Shown: positions 8,344-17,268 of the stretch, piece by piece
How the letters are laid out: the number at the start of each line of letters is the position of its first letter
Position numbering within the stretch: the stretch's first letter is position 1
NCBI RefSeq assembly: GCF_031119335.1
Contig: NZ_JAVHXT010000011.1
Location: forward strand, 1 to 64,000
DNA from: Pedobacter sp.
GTDB taxonomy: Bacteria > Bacteroidota > Bacteroidia > Sphingobacteriales > Sphingobacteriaceae
Direction: 5' to 3'
Length of the DNA: 64,000 bases
The notes under the pieces: model-generated
What the model was told of the DNA's origin: nothing
The model's database searches: none
What the model saw: the letters and a program-made list of their open reading frames with translations, nothing else
Translations under genes and position numbers: made by a program

Positions 8344-9885
8344 TTAAAGCGGAATATTGCCATGTTTTTTTCTAGGCATATTTACTACTTTGTTTTCCAA
8401 CATCTTAAATGCTTTGATTAACTTTTCTCTAGTTTTAGATGGCTCAATTACCTCATCTACAAAACCACGTTCGGCAGCACGGTAGGGGTTGGCGAAAATA
8501 TCTGAATACAATTTTTCTTTCTCTAACCATTTTTCTTCAGGGTTTTCAGCAGTGCTGATTTCTTTCTTAAAGATAATTTCTGCTGCACCTTTTGCACCCA
8601 TTACGGCAATTTCTGCACTTGGCCAAGCATAGTTCATATCGGCACCAATGTGTTTGGAGTTCATCACATCGTAAGCGCCGCCGTAAGCTTTACGGGTGAT
8701 TACCGTAATTCGTGGAACTGTCGCTTCACTAAAGGCATACAATAATTTTGCACCATTGGTGATGATCCCATTCCACTCTTGGTCGGTGCCTGGTAAAAAC
8801 CCCGGTACATCTTCAAAAACCAACAAAGGAATATTGAAACAATCGCAAAAACGAACAAATCTAGCTGCTTTAACCGATGCGTTATTATCTAAAACTCCTG
8901 CTAAATAAGCCGGCTGATTGGCCACCACTCCGATACTTCGCCCGGCTAATCTGGCAAAACCCACCACAATATTTTCGGCATAAGCAGCATGTACTTCTAA
9001 GAAACTTTCATCGTCAGCAACTTGGGTAATTACCTCACGAATATCATAAGGTTGGTTAGCGTTTGAAGGTAAAACTTCGTTGAGTGAAGTTCTTTCTTCA
9101 TTGCCAATTTCGTACTGAAGGGAAGGAGCAGCGTCTTCACAGTTTTGCGGCACGTAGCTCAAAATTTTCTTTAAGTGATTGATGGCCTCAATTTCGTTGG
9201 GACAAGCAAAATGTGTTACACCCGATTTGGTGGCATGCGTACTTGCCCCGCCTAATTCTTCAGAACTTACTTCCTCATGGGTTACGGTTTTCACCACATT
9301 TGGGCCAGTAACGAACATGTAAGAAGTGTTTTCTACCATCAAAATAAAATCTGTAATGGCAGGAGAATAAACCGCACCACCAGCACAAGGGCCCATAATG
9401 GCAGATAACTGTGGAATTACGCCAGAAGCCTGCACGTTGCGGTAAAAGATATCGGCATAGCCACCTAAGGAAACCACCCCTTCTTGAATACGGGCACCGC
9501 CACTATCATTTAAACCAATAATAGGAGCGCCATTTTTCATGGCCATTTCCATAATTTTACAGATTTTCTCTGCATGGGTTTCCGATAACGATCCTCCAAA
9601 AACAGTGAAATCTTGTGAAAATACATAGGTTAACCTGCCATTTACGGTTCCGTAGCCCGTAATTACGCCATCGCCAAGATACTTCTCGTTTTCCATCCCA
9701 AAATCGGTACTGCGATGTGTAACCAACATCCCGATTTCCTCAAAACTACCTTCATCCATTAAGAAATGAATACGCTCGCGAGCGGTAAGTTTGCCTTTTT
9801 TATGTTGACTTTCAATACGAGCCTGTCCGCCGCCTAAATGGGCTTTTTGTATTTTATCTTTTAAGATGTCGATTTTGTTGTTCAT
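8344..9885 (-). CDS. Acyl-CoA carboxylase beta subunit (propionyl/methylcrotonyl-CoA carboxylase type carboxyltransferase)
   Basis: Cytosolic carboxyltransferase that moves CO2 from biotin to an acyl-CoA such as propionyl-CoA. The ATG at 9885 gives 513 residues, the usual family length; the frame stays open to 9999 but the extra residues are unlike the family. Seen: [20 protein letters not shown] at the N terminus, the N-half oxyanion region GGARIQEGV with [15 protein letters not shown], and the C-half [19 protein letters not shown] with [10 protein letters not shown]. No biotin carboxylase or biotin carrier gene is in the window, so its partners must lie elsewhere. The methylmalonyl-CoA decarboxylase alpha subunit belongs to the same family and is an alternative. 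Confidence 0.93.
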   Translation of the reverse strand: MNNKIDILKDKIQKAHLGGGQARIESQHKKGKLTARERIHFLMDEGSFEEIGMLVTHRSTDFGMENEKYLGDGVITGYGTVNGRLTYVFSQDFTVFGGSLSETHAEKICKIMEMAMKNGAPIIGLNDSGGARIQEGVVSLGGYADIFYRNVQASGVIPQLSAIMGPCAGGAVYSPAITDFILMVENTSYMFVTGPNVVKTVTHEEVSSEELGGASTHATKSGVTHFACPNEIEAINHLKKILSYVPQNCEDAAPSLQYEIGNEERTSLNEVLPSNANQPYDIREVITQVADDESFLEVHAAYAENIVVGFARLAGRSIGVVANQPAYLAGVLDNNASVKAARFVRFCDCFNIPLLVFEDVPGFLPGTDQEWNGIITNGAKLLYAFSEATVPRITVITRKAYGGAYDVMNSKHIGADMNYAWPSAEIAVMGAKGAAEIIFKKEISTAENPEEKWLEKEKLYSDIFANPYRAAERGFVDEVIEPSKTREKLIKAFKMLENKVVNMPRKKHGNIPL

Positions 9886-10068
9886 ATGTTTTTGGTTCAT
9901 TTGGTTTCCAGAAGTTTCGGGATTTCGCAAGCTCAACATTAGTTCGCTGGAATTAGTCCGAAAGTCAGAATGAAATTTGATTAACAAGTTAGCAAACAAT
10001 ATAACAATTCAGCGATTTAACAAGAAGACAATTCAAACAATTAACCAGTTTAAACCACTAACCTTGGC

Positions 10069-11304
10069 CTACCATCTATACTGCAAACGGGTTGTAAAGA
10101 CATTATCTCTAACGTCATTCTGGTAATTTGGCAGCATCGTACCATCATTTTTCACATGCTCATTGTATACCGTTAGTTTCAAACGTCCGTTTAGTGCATA
10201 GGTAAAACCATAGCCCAAAGTAGCATATTTGATATCTCCGGCAGTGGTATTATTTCCAGCCTTGCCAATCTCTGCTTCTTCTACATCTGTATTTGGGTCG
10301 TAAACGTCATATCCTATAATAGCGGTGAGTTTACTATTGGCAATTTGTTGGGTTAGCCAAAAAAAGTAACCGTTAAAATTACGTAAGTATAAATTTCCAC
10401 TAGGTTGTGTAGCAAAACTTGTACTGGCAGCTAAACCCGAAAGGCTTGCTGTAGCTGCAACACCTGGTTGGGTGCCCTCGATATATTCTGTTTTGAAAGT
10501 AGTTTCTCCAAAGCTAGTTTTGTAGCCAAGCTGCAAGTTTGCGCCATAGTAATCTCTTCTAAAATTGTAGCCTTCATTCCCATCATCGGTTATTCCAATA
10601 AAACCGTTTGCCATTGGTTTAAAAATGGTAGTTGTATTATTTCTTACAGTTCCCTTGTAAATAGAAGCTCCAAAGCCCAGATGCAACTTTTTGTTAGCCA
10701 GACTATCAAAGTTGAAACTCAAATTGCCAATGATATCTTTGTTAGAGTCGTAATCTTTAGCATTTAATCCACTGCCGTTAACTACCGCTAGTTCTGCAGT
10801 AATAAATGAAAGAACCTTATTAGGGTTATAAGAAATCATAGCCCCTAAATCCCTTTCTCTAGGCATTAACGTTTGAAAAACACGAGCTCTTTCGGGAAAA
10901 TCGCGGTAGCCAGAAGAATATACAATGGAATAGCCAAACGGGCGGTTAAACAAACCTGCAGTAAATTTTAATGACTTATTTTCGGGACTATGGAATTGGA
11001 TAAAGGCATCCATAATTCTAACACCATCTTGTGTGCCATCTAATTGAAAAACCACTGAAGAGAACTTGTCTACTCTATCCACTTTTAAACGACCTCGTCG
11101 AAGCATAAAACGACTGCTGGAGTGCTCACTAAAATCGCCACCCGACCAAGAGTATATTCCTGGCGACTGTGCAACTTGAAATTGAGTTTGCAGATAACCT
11201 GTAATTTTTATATCGTGCGGATCATAAGAAGACGGTGCGTTATTATTTTGAGCGAAAGAAAAAGCTGGAAATACTAGCAACAGATATAATAAAAAGGTTC
11301 TCAT
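10069..11304 (-). CDS. Phosphate-selective porin (OprO/OprP) family outer-membrane protein
   Basis: A 411-residue precursor with a signal peptide ending in SFAQ near residue 19. The start of the barrel (IKITGYLQTQFQVAQ), RFMLRRGRLKVDRV and the segment GLFNRPFGYSIVYSS are typical of OprP-like porins of Bacteroidota, and the last strand ends with aromatic Trp (RLQYRW), as barrels do. It probably forms an anion-permeable channel; phosphate specificity is only inferred from the family. It is divergent from the inorganic-carbon module across 183 bp. Confidence 0.85.
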   Translation of the reverse strand: MRTFLLYLLLVFPAFSFAQNNNAPSSYDPHDIKITGYLQTQFQVAQSPGIYSWSGGDFSEHSSSRFMLRRGRLKVDRVDKFSSVVFQLDGTQDGVRIMDAFIQFHSPENKSLKFTAGLFNRPFGYSIVYSSGYRDFPERARVFQTLMPRERDLGAMISYNPNKVLSFITAELAVVNGSGLNAKDYDSNKDIIGNLSFNFDSLANKKLHLGFGASIYKGTVRNNTTTIFKPMANGFIGITDDGNEGYNFRRDYYGANLQLGYKTSFGETTFKTEYIEGTQPGVAATASLSGLAASTSFATQPSGNLYLRNFNGYFFWLTQQIANSKLTAIIGYDVYDPNTDVEEAEIGKAGNNTTAGDIKYATLGYGFTYALNGRLKLTVYNEHVKNDGTMLPNYQNDVRDNVFTTRLQYRW

Positions 11305-11432
11305 TTGATTTGATACTGTTTTCGCGGTTTTATATTAAAATAATGATAAGTGAATTAATGTTTGAAATTGTGGAATAATTTTGATTTACGGCTAACATTT
11401 ATGTTATATTGCAATATTATTACGTAATAAAT

Positions 11433-11464
11433 TTTGAATTTACGCAAAATCCGAATTATTTTTG
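11433..11464 (+). promoter_or_regulatory. Complete Bacteroidota promoter of the SulP/carbonic anhydrase module
   Basis: TTTG at 11433-11436 (-33 element) is followed after 20 bp by TATTTTTG at 11457-11464 (-7 element), the canonical arrangement. It lies 24 bp before the ATG of the small membrane protein at 11488. Confidence 0.75.
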
Positions 11465-11487
11465 GAAAAGTCTGTTAGAGATTATAT

Positions 11488-11826
11488 ATGAATTTTAGGA
11501 AATACAAGGTACTTATCGTATTAACATTTATGAGCATTTTCGTCTCAAAAATGATTATTTCTGGTGCGCCTGTATTTATATCGCATTGCGATGATGAGTT
11601 TATGGTTTCTGTAATCATGCAGTTGGAAAATGAAAACCAAGGTGATGATAAAGGGAAATCTACTGCTAAACAAGCAGACCAAAAACTAACTGTTCATAGA
11701 TATGATTTTAATACAATTAATCTAGATGTAGATTATGGTGTGCCTAACAGCTTCATTGAGCATTCACGGAGATACGTAGATCCATATCATCCATCCGTGC
11801 CTACCCCTCCTCCTAATTTCTCTTAG
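11488..11826 (+). CDS. Small exported or membrane-anchored protein at the head of the SulP operon, unrecognised family
   Basis: A 112-residue protein with a hydrophobic N terminus (KVLIVLTFMSIFVSKMII, residues 7-24) acting as signal or anchor. The rest is acidic and polar, with HCDDEF near residue 33 and a Pro-rich end (PSVPTPPPNFS). No family is recognised. It follows a canonical promoter and lies 84 bp before the SulP gene on the same strand, so it is the first gene of that transcript. A role alongside the transporter is inferred from position only. Confidence 0.65.
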   Translation: MNFRKYKVLIVLTFMSIFVSKMIISGAPVFISHCDDEFMVSVIMQLENENQGDDKGKSTAKQADQKLTVHRYDFNTINLDVDYGVPNSFIEHSRRYVDPYHPSVPTPPPNFS

Positions 11827-11910
11827 CTTATTTCAGTTAGATTGTAGTGTCGTTTTTTTATACGGCATCAATTTTATATATATAAACTTTAGAAATTAAC
11901 ATTATTCTTT

Positions 11911-13524
11911 ATGAGAAATTCAGGTTCGGCTTCGAAGGGAAGCGGAATAGGCAGTTATTTGCAAAAGAGGAATTTAAAAGCCGATTTGCCAGCAAGTATT
12001 GTAGTATTTTTAGTAGCGTTACCGCTTTGTTTGGGTATCGCATTGGCATCGGGTGCACCTCTGTTTGCAGGTTTGCTTACCGGAATTATAGGTGGGGTTG
12101 TTGTAGCCTCAATTAGTGGTTCGCAATTAAGTGTAAGTGGTCCTGCTGCAGGATTAACCACCATTGTATTAGCTGCTATCACTAGTTTAGGTAGTTATCA
12201 GGTATTTTTAATGGCCGTAGTACTAGCGGGAGTGTTCCAGCTAGTATTAGGTTTGATAAAAGCTGGAACTATAGGTAATTATTTTCCTTCTAGTGTAATT
12301 GAAGGGATGTTGGCAGGTATCGGTATTTTGCTTATCATGAAGCAGTTACCACATGCTTTAGGTGTGGATAGTGACTTTTTTGGAGATGAGAGTTTTTTCC
12401 AAACAGATGGACAGAACACATTCTCAGCTTTAGGAAATGCACTACAACATTTTAGCATTGCCGCAATTGCAATTAGTTCAATTTCAATTCTGATTTTAGT
12501 GCTCTGGCCTAAATTTAGGAAACTAAGTGTTGTGCCAGCGCCTTTGGTAGTAGTTGCTGTAGGTATCATTGGAGCTATCCTGTTTGCAGGATCTTCAAAT
12601 GCACTGAGAGAAAGCCAAATGGTTACCATTCCGGAAGTAAATAGCGCTGCAGAATTTTTTAATCTGTTCACTATGCCAGATTTTTCGATGATTTTCGATT
12701 CGAAAGTACTGGTAGTTGCTGCAACAATTGCAGTTGTTGCTAGTTTAGAAACTTTATTAAGCTTAGAAGCGGTAGATAAAATTGATCCACTAAAAAGGGT
12801 GTCGCCAACTAATAGAGAGTTAATTGCGCAAGGTGTTGGTAACATTGCCAGTGGTATGTTGGGCGGTTTGCCAATGACTGCGGTAATTGTTCGTAGTTCG
12901 GCTAACGTAAATGCGGGTGGTCGTACAAAAATGTCTGCAATTTTCCATGGTCTATTATTGTTGTTATCGTTACTGTTTATTCCATCGTTAATCAATATGA
13001 TTCCGCTATCATGTTTAGCAGCAATTTTATTGGTAACCGGTTATAAACTAGCAAGAATAACATTGTTTAAGCATATGTACCATAAAGGTTGGGATCAGTT
13101 TATTCCATTTGTTATTACTATTATAGGTGTAGTAGGTATAGATTTGTTAAAAGGTGTTGGTATTGGTATGGCGGTTTCAATTTTCTATCTATTGAGAACC
13201 AATATGCGTAATCCTTTCTTTTATAGAGTACAAGAAGAGGGAAATAAAAAGAATATCAGAATTAAGCTTGCAGAAGAAGTTTCGTTCTTAAATAAAGCTT
13301 CTATACAAGTGTTATTGGGAAATATTCCTAATGAAACCAATGTAATTATTGATGGTGCAAACTCTAGATACATTGATCCAGATGTGTTAGAGGCCATCCA
13401 CAACTATAAGCATAACGCTTATACCAAAGGGATAATAGTAACCTTAGAAAACATTCAGAAAAGTTATACTATTCCGAAAATGGATATCAAAATAAAAAAC
13501 ATAACAAACCCGAATAGAAATTAA
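11911..13524 (+). CDS. SulP family anion transporter, probably bicarbonate, with C-terminal STAS domain
   Basis: Inner-membrane protein of 537 residues. Residues about 25-420 hold the multi-helix SulP core, beginning with the hallmark DLPASIVVFLVALPLCLGIA and the nearby GLLTGIIGG and SVSGPAAGL. Residues about 435-530 are a short STAS-like domain (VSFLNKASIQVLL, NVIIDGANSRYIDPDVLEAI). Carbonic anhydrase genes follow at 16 bp and about 950 bp. SulP members include sulfate and bicarbonate carriers; the linkage favours bicarbonate here, as in BicA-type systems. No sulfur genes are nearby. Confidence 0.9.
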   Translation: MRNSGSASKGSGIGSYLQKRNLKADLPASIVVFLVALPLCLGIALASGAPLFAGLLTGIIGGVVVASISGSQLSVSGPAAGLTTIVLAAITSLGSYQVFLMAVVLAGVFQLVLGLIKAGTIGNYFPSSVIEGMLAGIGILLIMKQLPHALGVDSDFFGDESFFQTDGQNTFSALGNALQHFSIAAIAISSISILILVLWPKFRKLSVVPAPLVVVAVGIIGAILFAGSSNALRESQMVTIPEVNSAAEFFNLFTMPDFSMIFDSKVLVVAATIAVVASLETLLSLEAVDKIDPLKRVSPTNRELIAQGVGNIASGMLGGLPMTAVIVRSSANVNAGGRTKMSAIFHGLLLLLSLLFIPSLINMIPLSCLAAILLVTGYKLARITLFKHMYHKGWDQFIPFVITIIGVVGIDLLKGVGIGMAVSIFYLLRTNMRNPFFYRVQEEGNKKNIRIKLAEEVSFLNKASIQVLLGNIPNETNVIIDGANSRYIDPDVLEAIHNYKHNAYTKGIIVTLENIQKSYTIPKMDIKIKNITNPNRN

Positions 13525-13539
13525 AAATTAATTATAATA

Positions 13540-14175
13540 ATGAAGGCACATACTTTAGAGACCCAAGCGACAATAACCCCTGAAAAAGCACTTGAAATAC
13601 TAAAAGAAGGTAATGATAGGTTTGTTCAAAATTTGAAGGCCAATAGAGATTTACTATCACAAGTAAACGATACCAGAGCGGGACAATGGCCATTTGCCGT
13701 AATATTGAGCTGCATTGATAGTCGTACTTCGGCAGAGTTGATTTTTGATCAAGGATTGGGAGATATTTTTAGTGTAAGAATTGCTGGAAATTTTGCAAAC
13801 AAAGACATTTTAGGTTCAATGGAATTTGGCTGTAATGTTGCAGGATCTAAATTGGTTGTTGTTCTAGGTCACTCGAAATGCGGTGCATTAAAAGGCGGAC
13901 TAGATGCTGCTGCAATTAGAGAAACCGAAATGGAAAACCTTAAGCATTTGGTAGGTCATTTTAACCCAATTATAGAAAGTATTCTTAATGAAGGGGAAGA
14001 GCGTTCTTCTAAAAATGATGATTTGTTAGAAAGATTGAACGTGCAAAATGTAAAGCAAACTATTGCAGATATTCGTAGCCAAAGTGCCACTTTAAACCAA
14101 ATGGAAAAAGATGGAAAAATAAAGATAGTTGGTGCTAATTATAATGTAGAAACTGGTGTCGTAAGCTGGTTATAA
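13540..14175 (+). CDS. Beta-class carbonic anhydrase
   Basis: Interconverts CO2 and bicarbonate. The 211-residue protein has the zinc ligands Cys58 (SCIDSR), His111 and Cys114 (GHSKCGAL) and the catalytic Asp60/Arg62 pair. It has an inserted acidic stretch at residues 145-170 (NEGEERSSKNDD). It starts 16 bp after SulP and is surely co-transcribed with it, which supports a bicarbonate uptake or CO2-retention role. There is no signal peptide, so it acts in the cytosol. It differs clearly from the second enzyme at 14479, so it is not a recent duplicate. Confidence 0.95.
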   Translation: MKAHTLETQATITPEKALEILKEGNDRFVQNLKANRDLLSQVNDTRAGQWPFAVILSCIDSRTSAELIFDQGLGDIFSVRIAGNFANKDILGSMEFGCNVAGSKLVVVLGHSKCGALKGGLDAAAIRETEMENLKHLVGHFNPIIESILNEGEERSSKNDDLLERLNVQNVKQTIADIRSQSATLNQMEKDGKIKIVGANYNVETGVVSWL

Positions 14176-14253
14176 CATTTAGTGCCTAAGGATAATTCTA
14201 CTTTGTTTAGATAAATATAGCATAGTTGTAGGTTTAGTAGTATATAATGTTGG

Positions 14254-14288
14254 AAAGGGTGCCTTGCGTTTGGGCATCCTTTTTTTTG
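14254..14288 (+). terminator. Terminator after the SulP/carbonic anhydrase operon
   Basis: The arms aagggtgcc and gggcatcctt pair with G-U wobble around a short loop and are followed by eight T. It ends the 11488-14175 transcript, so the second carbonic anhydrase at 14479 is probably transcribed separately. Confidence 0.8.
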
Positions 14289-14365
14289 GGAAGAATTAAC
14301 ATAGAAGTTGTTTTTTTCTATTGCCAAGCAAAGTTTTTTGGTCTTTATACTTAGATTTAGCGGCA

Positions 14366-14379
14366 TAAGCGTACGCTTA
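14366..14379. promoter_or_regulatory. 14-bp perfect palindrome upstream of the second carbonic anhydrase
   Basis: TAAGCGTACGCTTA is a perfect palindrome 100 bp before the ATG at 14479. Its place in the leader suggests an operator; the regulator is unknown. The rest of the 303-bp gap holds only the preceding terminator. Confidence 0.4.
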
Positions 14380-14478
14380 ATGCAATTTATATATTTTATA
14401 CATCAGAAAACATTAAGGAAAAGCTATTCGGTTGCGAAAGTAAATACATAAAATATTGAATAAGTTAAAATTTAGAAT

Positions 14479-15132
14479 ATGTCATCACATCAAGATAAAA
14501 TTACTTACGAAAGTTTATTAGAAGGAAACAAAATATGGGTTGCTGAAACATTAAAAGCTGATCCAACTTTTTTCGATGAATTGTCGGCAGGTCAAGCTCC
14601 TCCAATTTTATGGATTGGCTGTTCTGATAGCCGTGTGCCAGCTAACCAAATCACTAACACTATGCCAGGTGATATTTTTGTGCACCGTAATATCGCCAAC
14701 GTAGTAACTCATACAGATATGAACCTTTTAAGCGTGCTGGATTACTCTGTGAACGTTTTAAAGGTTAAACACATTATAGTATGCGGGCATTATGGATGTG
14801 GTGGCGTTAATGCGGCGTTAGGTACCAAACAAGTAGGTTTAATAGATAATTGGTTGAGGAATATTAAAGATGTTTATCGAACTCATGAGAGAGAAATGGG
14901 TACAATAAAAGACCCTGCTCGTAGATCAGATCGCTTGGTAGAGCTTAACGCAATAGAAGGAGCAAATAATGTGATGAATACTTCTATAGTACAAAATGCT
15001 TGGGCCAGTGGACAGGAATTAGCCGTTCATGCTTGGGTCTATAGCTTAAAAACAGGCTTAATTAAAGATATGGAGGTGAGCGCATCAAGCGCTGATGGGT
15101 TGCCAGACGTGTTTAAAATGGAAACTGAATAG
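14479..15132 (+). CDS. can: Beta-class carbonic anhydrase (Can/CynT type)
   Basis: A 217-residue cytosolic enzyme interconverting CO2 and bicarbonate. Zinc ligands are Cys48 (GCSDSR), His104 and Cys107 (CGHYGCGGV), with the catalytic Asp50/Arg52 pair. The motif PGDIFVHRNIANVV matches the Can branch closely, and the length is typical. It lies after a terminator and a 303-bp gap with a palindrome, so it is likely controlled apart from the SulP-linked enzyme. The gene symbol rests on similarity to the E. coli Can branch. Confidence 0.93.
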   Translation: MSSHQDKITYESLLEGNKIWVAETLKADPTFFDELSAGQAPPILWIGCSDSRVPANQITNTMPGDIFVHRNIANVVTHTDMNLLSVLDYSVNVLKVKHIIVCGHYGCGGVNAALGTKQVGLIDNWLRNIKDVYRTHEREMGTIKDPARRSDRLVELNAIEGANNVMNTSIVQNAWASGQELAVHAWVYSLKTGLIKDMEVSASSADGLPDVFKMETE

Positions 15133-15163
15133 TTGTGTGGATCTTATCTTAAGATAATGTTGT

Positions 15164-15195
15164 AGGGTTGCCTATCGTTTGAAAACCCTCTTTTT
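15164..15195 (+). terminator. Terminator after the second carbonic anhydrase gene
   Basis: The arms agggtt and aaccct are followed by ctttttaag. It is weaker than the next hairpin but in the right place for the plus-strand gene. Confidence 0.5.
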
Positions 15196-15204
15196 AAGAG
15201 CAAT

Positions 15205-15239
15205 AAAAAAGGTGTCTTTTTATAGAAGACACCTTTTCT
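15205..15239. terminator. Bidirectional terminator between the convergent carbonic anhydrase and pruA genes
   Basis: The arms aaaaggtgtctt and aagacacctttt form a perfect 12-bp stem around a 7-nt loop. A and T runs on the two sides allow it to end transcription from both directions. Confidence 0.85.
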
Positions 15240-15255
15240 CATTTTGTGCAAAATT

Positions 15256-16890
15256 TTAATCTTTCGCTAAAAATGGATAACTGTAATCTTTTGGTGGATC
15301 AAAAGTTTCTTTAATGGTACGAGGAGAAACCCAACGCAGTAAATTGATCATCGAACCAGCTTTATCGTTAGTGCCGCTACCTCTTGCGCCACCAAATGGT
15401 TGTTGGCCAACTACTGCGCCAGTACATTTATCGTTAATGTAAAAATTACCCGCTGCATTGCGCAAACGGCTTGTAGCCTTCTCAATAGCATAACGATCTT
15501 GTGAAATTACTGCTCCAGTTAAGGCATAAATAGAGGTGTTGTCGATAATGTCTAATGTTTTATCGAAATCTTTATCATCATAAACATATACACTTAAAAC
15601 TGGCCCAAAAAGCTCTTCAGACATGGTAGTGTATTTTGGATCATCTACTACTAAAACAGTAGGCTCAATAAAATAGCCTTTGCTCTTGTCATAGTTTCCG
15701 CCAGCAATAATTTCTACGCCTTTGTCTTTCTTAGCTTGGTCGATATACTTGGCTAACTTGTCAAAAGATTTTTCGTCAATAACAGCGTTGATGAAATTAC
15801 CGAAATCCTCAGTAGGACCCATTTTTAAAGTGGCTAAATCTCTCAATAATAACTCTTTAATAGCAGGCCATTTGCTTCTAGCAATGTAAACTCTCGATGC
15901 TGCCGAGCATTTTTGTCCTTGATATTCGAAAGCGCCCCTTAAGATAGCTGTGCTAGAAACCTCTGCATCTGCAGAACCGTGAATTAGAATAAAATCTTTT
16001 CCACCAGTTTCGCCAACAATGCGTGGATAAGTTTTGTATTTATGGATGTTGCTTCCAATAGTTTTCCAAATATCCTGAAAAACTCCAGTAGAGCCAGTAA
16101 AATGAATACCTGCAAAATCTGGGTGAGAAAATACCACATCGCCAACATCTGGGCCGTGAGCATAAACCAAATTAATTACACCATCAGGTAATCCAGCTTC
16201 TTTAAAGATTTGCATAATTAAATTAGCTGCATAAATTTGAGTATCTGCGGGCTTCCAAACCACTACATTGCCCATCAGTGCTACGCAAGAAGGTAAGTTT
16301 CCAGCAATTGCTGTAAAGTTAAAAGGTGTTAGGGCAAACACAAACCCTTCTAGTGGGCGTTGCTCAACTCTATTCCAGCTACCGCGAGGCGAAACAGGAG
16401 GTTGTTGCTTGTAGATTTCAGTCATGTAACTTACGTTAAAGCGTAAGAAATCTATAAACTCACATGCTGCGTCAATTTCTGCCTGATAGGCATTTTTACT
16501 TTGGCCAAGCATTGTTGCCGCATTAATTTTGTATCTGTAAGGACCTGCAATTAAATCTGCCGCTTTTAAAAAAATAGCTGCTCTGTGTTCCCAAGCTAAA
16601 TTTTCCCAATCTGCTTTTGCGGTCAAAGCGGCATCAATTGCTTGCTGGATATGTTCTTTGGTTCCCTTGCTATAAGTAGCTAATAGGTGCTGGTGGTCGT
16701 GAGGAGGAGTTATTTTACCTTTTTCTTCGGTGAAAACTTCTTTATCTCCAATATACATTGGAATATCAATCACTTTTGATCTTCCTTCGGCCAAAGCCGC
16801 CTTTAGTAGTTCTCTTTCTTTGCTGCCGGGTGCATAACCTAAAATTGGCTCATTAACCGGAGCGGGAATATTAAAAAATCCTTTTAGCAT
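15256..16890 (-). CDS. pruA: L-glutamate gamma-semialdehyde dehydrogenase (1-pyrroline-5-carboxylate dehydrogenase)
   Basis: Oxidises glutamate semialdehyde to glutamate with NAD+, the second step of proline breakdown. The ATG at 16890 gives 544 residues, the length of the monofunctional enzyme. The catalytic Glu294 is in VGETGGKDF and the nucleophile Cys328 in GQKCSAASR; the mid-domain FNFTAIAGNL and the C-terminal QQPFGGARGSGTNDKAG are typical of the P5C group. The frame opens at 16911, but that position lies within a promoter -7 element, which fixes the start at 16890. No proline dehydrogenase gene is adjacent. Confidence 0.96.
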   Translation of the reverse strand: MLKGFFNIPAPVNEPILGYAPGSKERELLKAALAEGRSKVIDIPMYIGDKEVFTEEKGKITPPHDHQHLLATYSKGTKEHIQQAIDAALTAKADWENLAWEHRAAIFLKAADLIAGPYRYKINAATMLGQSKNAYQAEIDAACEFIDFLRFNVSYMTEIYKQQPPVSPRGSWNRVEQRPLEGFVFALTPFNFTAIAGNLPSCVALMGNVVVWKPADTQIYAANLIMQIFKEAGLPDGVINLVYAHGPDVGDVVFSHPDFAGIHFTGSTGVFQDIWKTIGSNIHKYKTYPRIVGETGGKDFILIHGSADAEVSSTAILRGAFEYQGQKCSAASRVYIARSKWPAIKELLLRDLATLKMGPTEDFGNFINAVIDEKSFDKLAKYIDQAKKDKGVEIIAGGNYDKSKGYFIEPTVLVVDDPKYTTMSEELFGPVLSVYVYDDKDFDKTLDIIDNTSIYALTGAVISQDRYAIEKATSRLRNAAGNFYINDKCTGAVVGQQPFGGARGSGTNDKAGSMINLLRWVSPRTIKETFDPPKDYSYPFLAKD

Positions 16891-16908
16891 AATAAGTAAG
16901 TTATTGGG

Positions 16909-16916
16909 CAAATATA
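16909..16916 (-). promoter_or_regulatory. Promoter -7 element of pruA
   Basis: On the minus strand it reads TATATTTG, a full match to TAnnTTTG, 19 bp before the start codon at 16890. No clear -33 element is seen. Confidence 0.55.
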
Positions 16917-17006
16917 AGGCTTTAAATTTTGATAGCCTACAGCAAACGTTGTTGCTTAGAAGACTTAATGATAGTAGTTTGAGTATAAATACCGAGAAAT
17001 GGGTAT

Positions 17007-17020
17007 GTCAAACGTTTGAC
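17007..17020. promoter_or_regulatory. 14-bp perfect palindrome of LacI-operator type between pruA and the beta-helix gene
   Basis: GTCAAACGTTTGAC is a perfect palindrome with the central AAACGTTT core found in many LacI-family operators. It lies 117 bp upstream of the pruA start and 249 bp upstream of the beta-helix gene. No LacI gene is in the window. The rest of this 378-bp gap is AT-rich and shows no gene. Confidence 0.45.
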
Positions 17021-17268
17021 TTAATGCTAACTTGCTTTAGGTGAAAATGAAGAATTTTATTTCCTAGATTTTTTAGGCTGTTTCATCGACTTTATGCGTT
17101 CACTTATAGATTTAGGTATTTTGCCTCTTTTTTTTATCGAGATATTCGAATATATTTTCTGTTGGGATAACAAGATATAACGTAAAAAATATTTTTTTAT
17201 TGCAAATAGTTTATATATTTATCTTACTCTTTTTAAGAGTATTAGTTCTTTTTAACCAAATTCAAATC

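Noticed and set aside
12279..12995. 238-codon minus-strand reading frame inside the SulP gene
   Set aside because: Antisense shadow of a clear transporter gene.
11911..13524. Sulfate transporter as the sure function of the SulP protein
   Set aside because: The gene is linked to carbonic anhydrases and not to any sulfur gene, so bicarbonate is more likely; the family alone does not decide.
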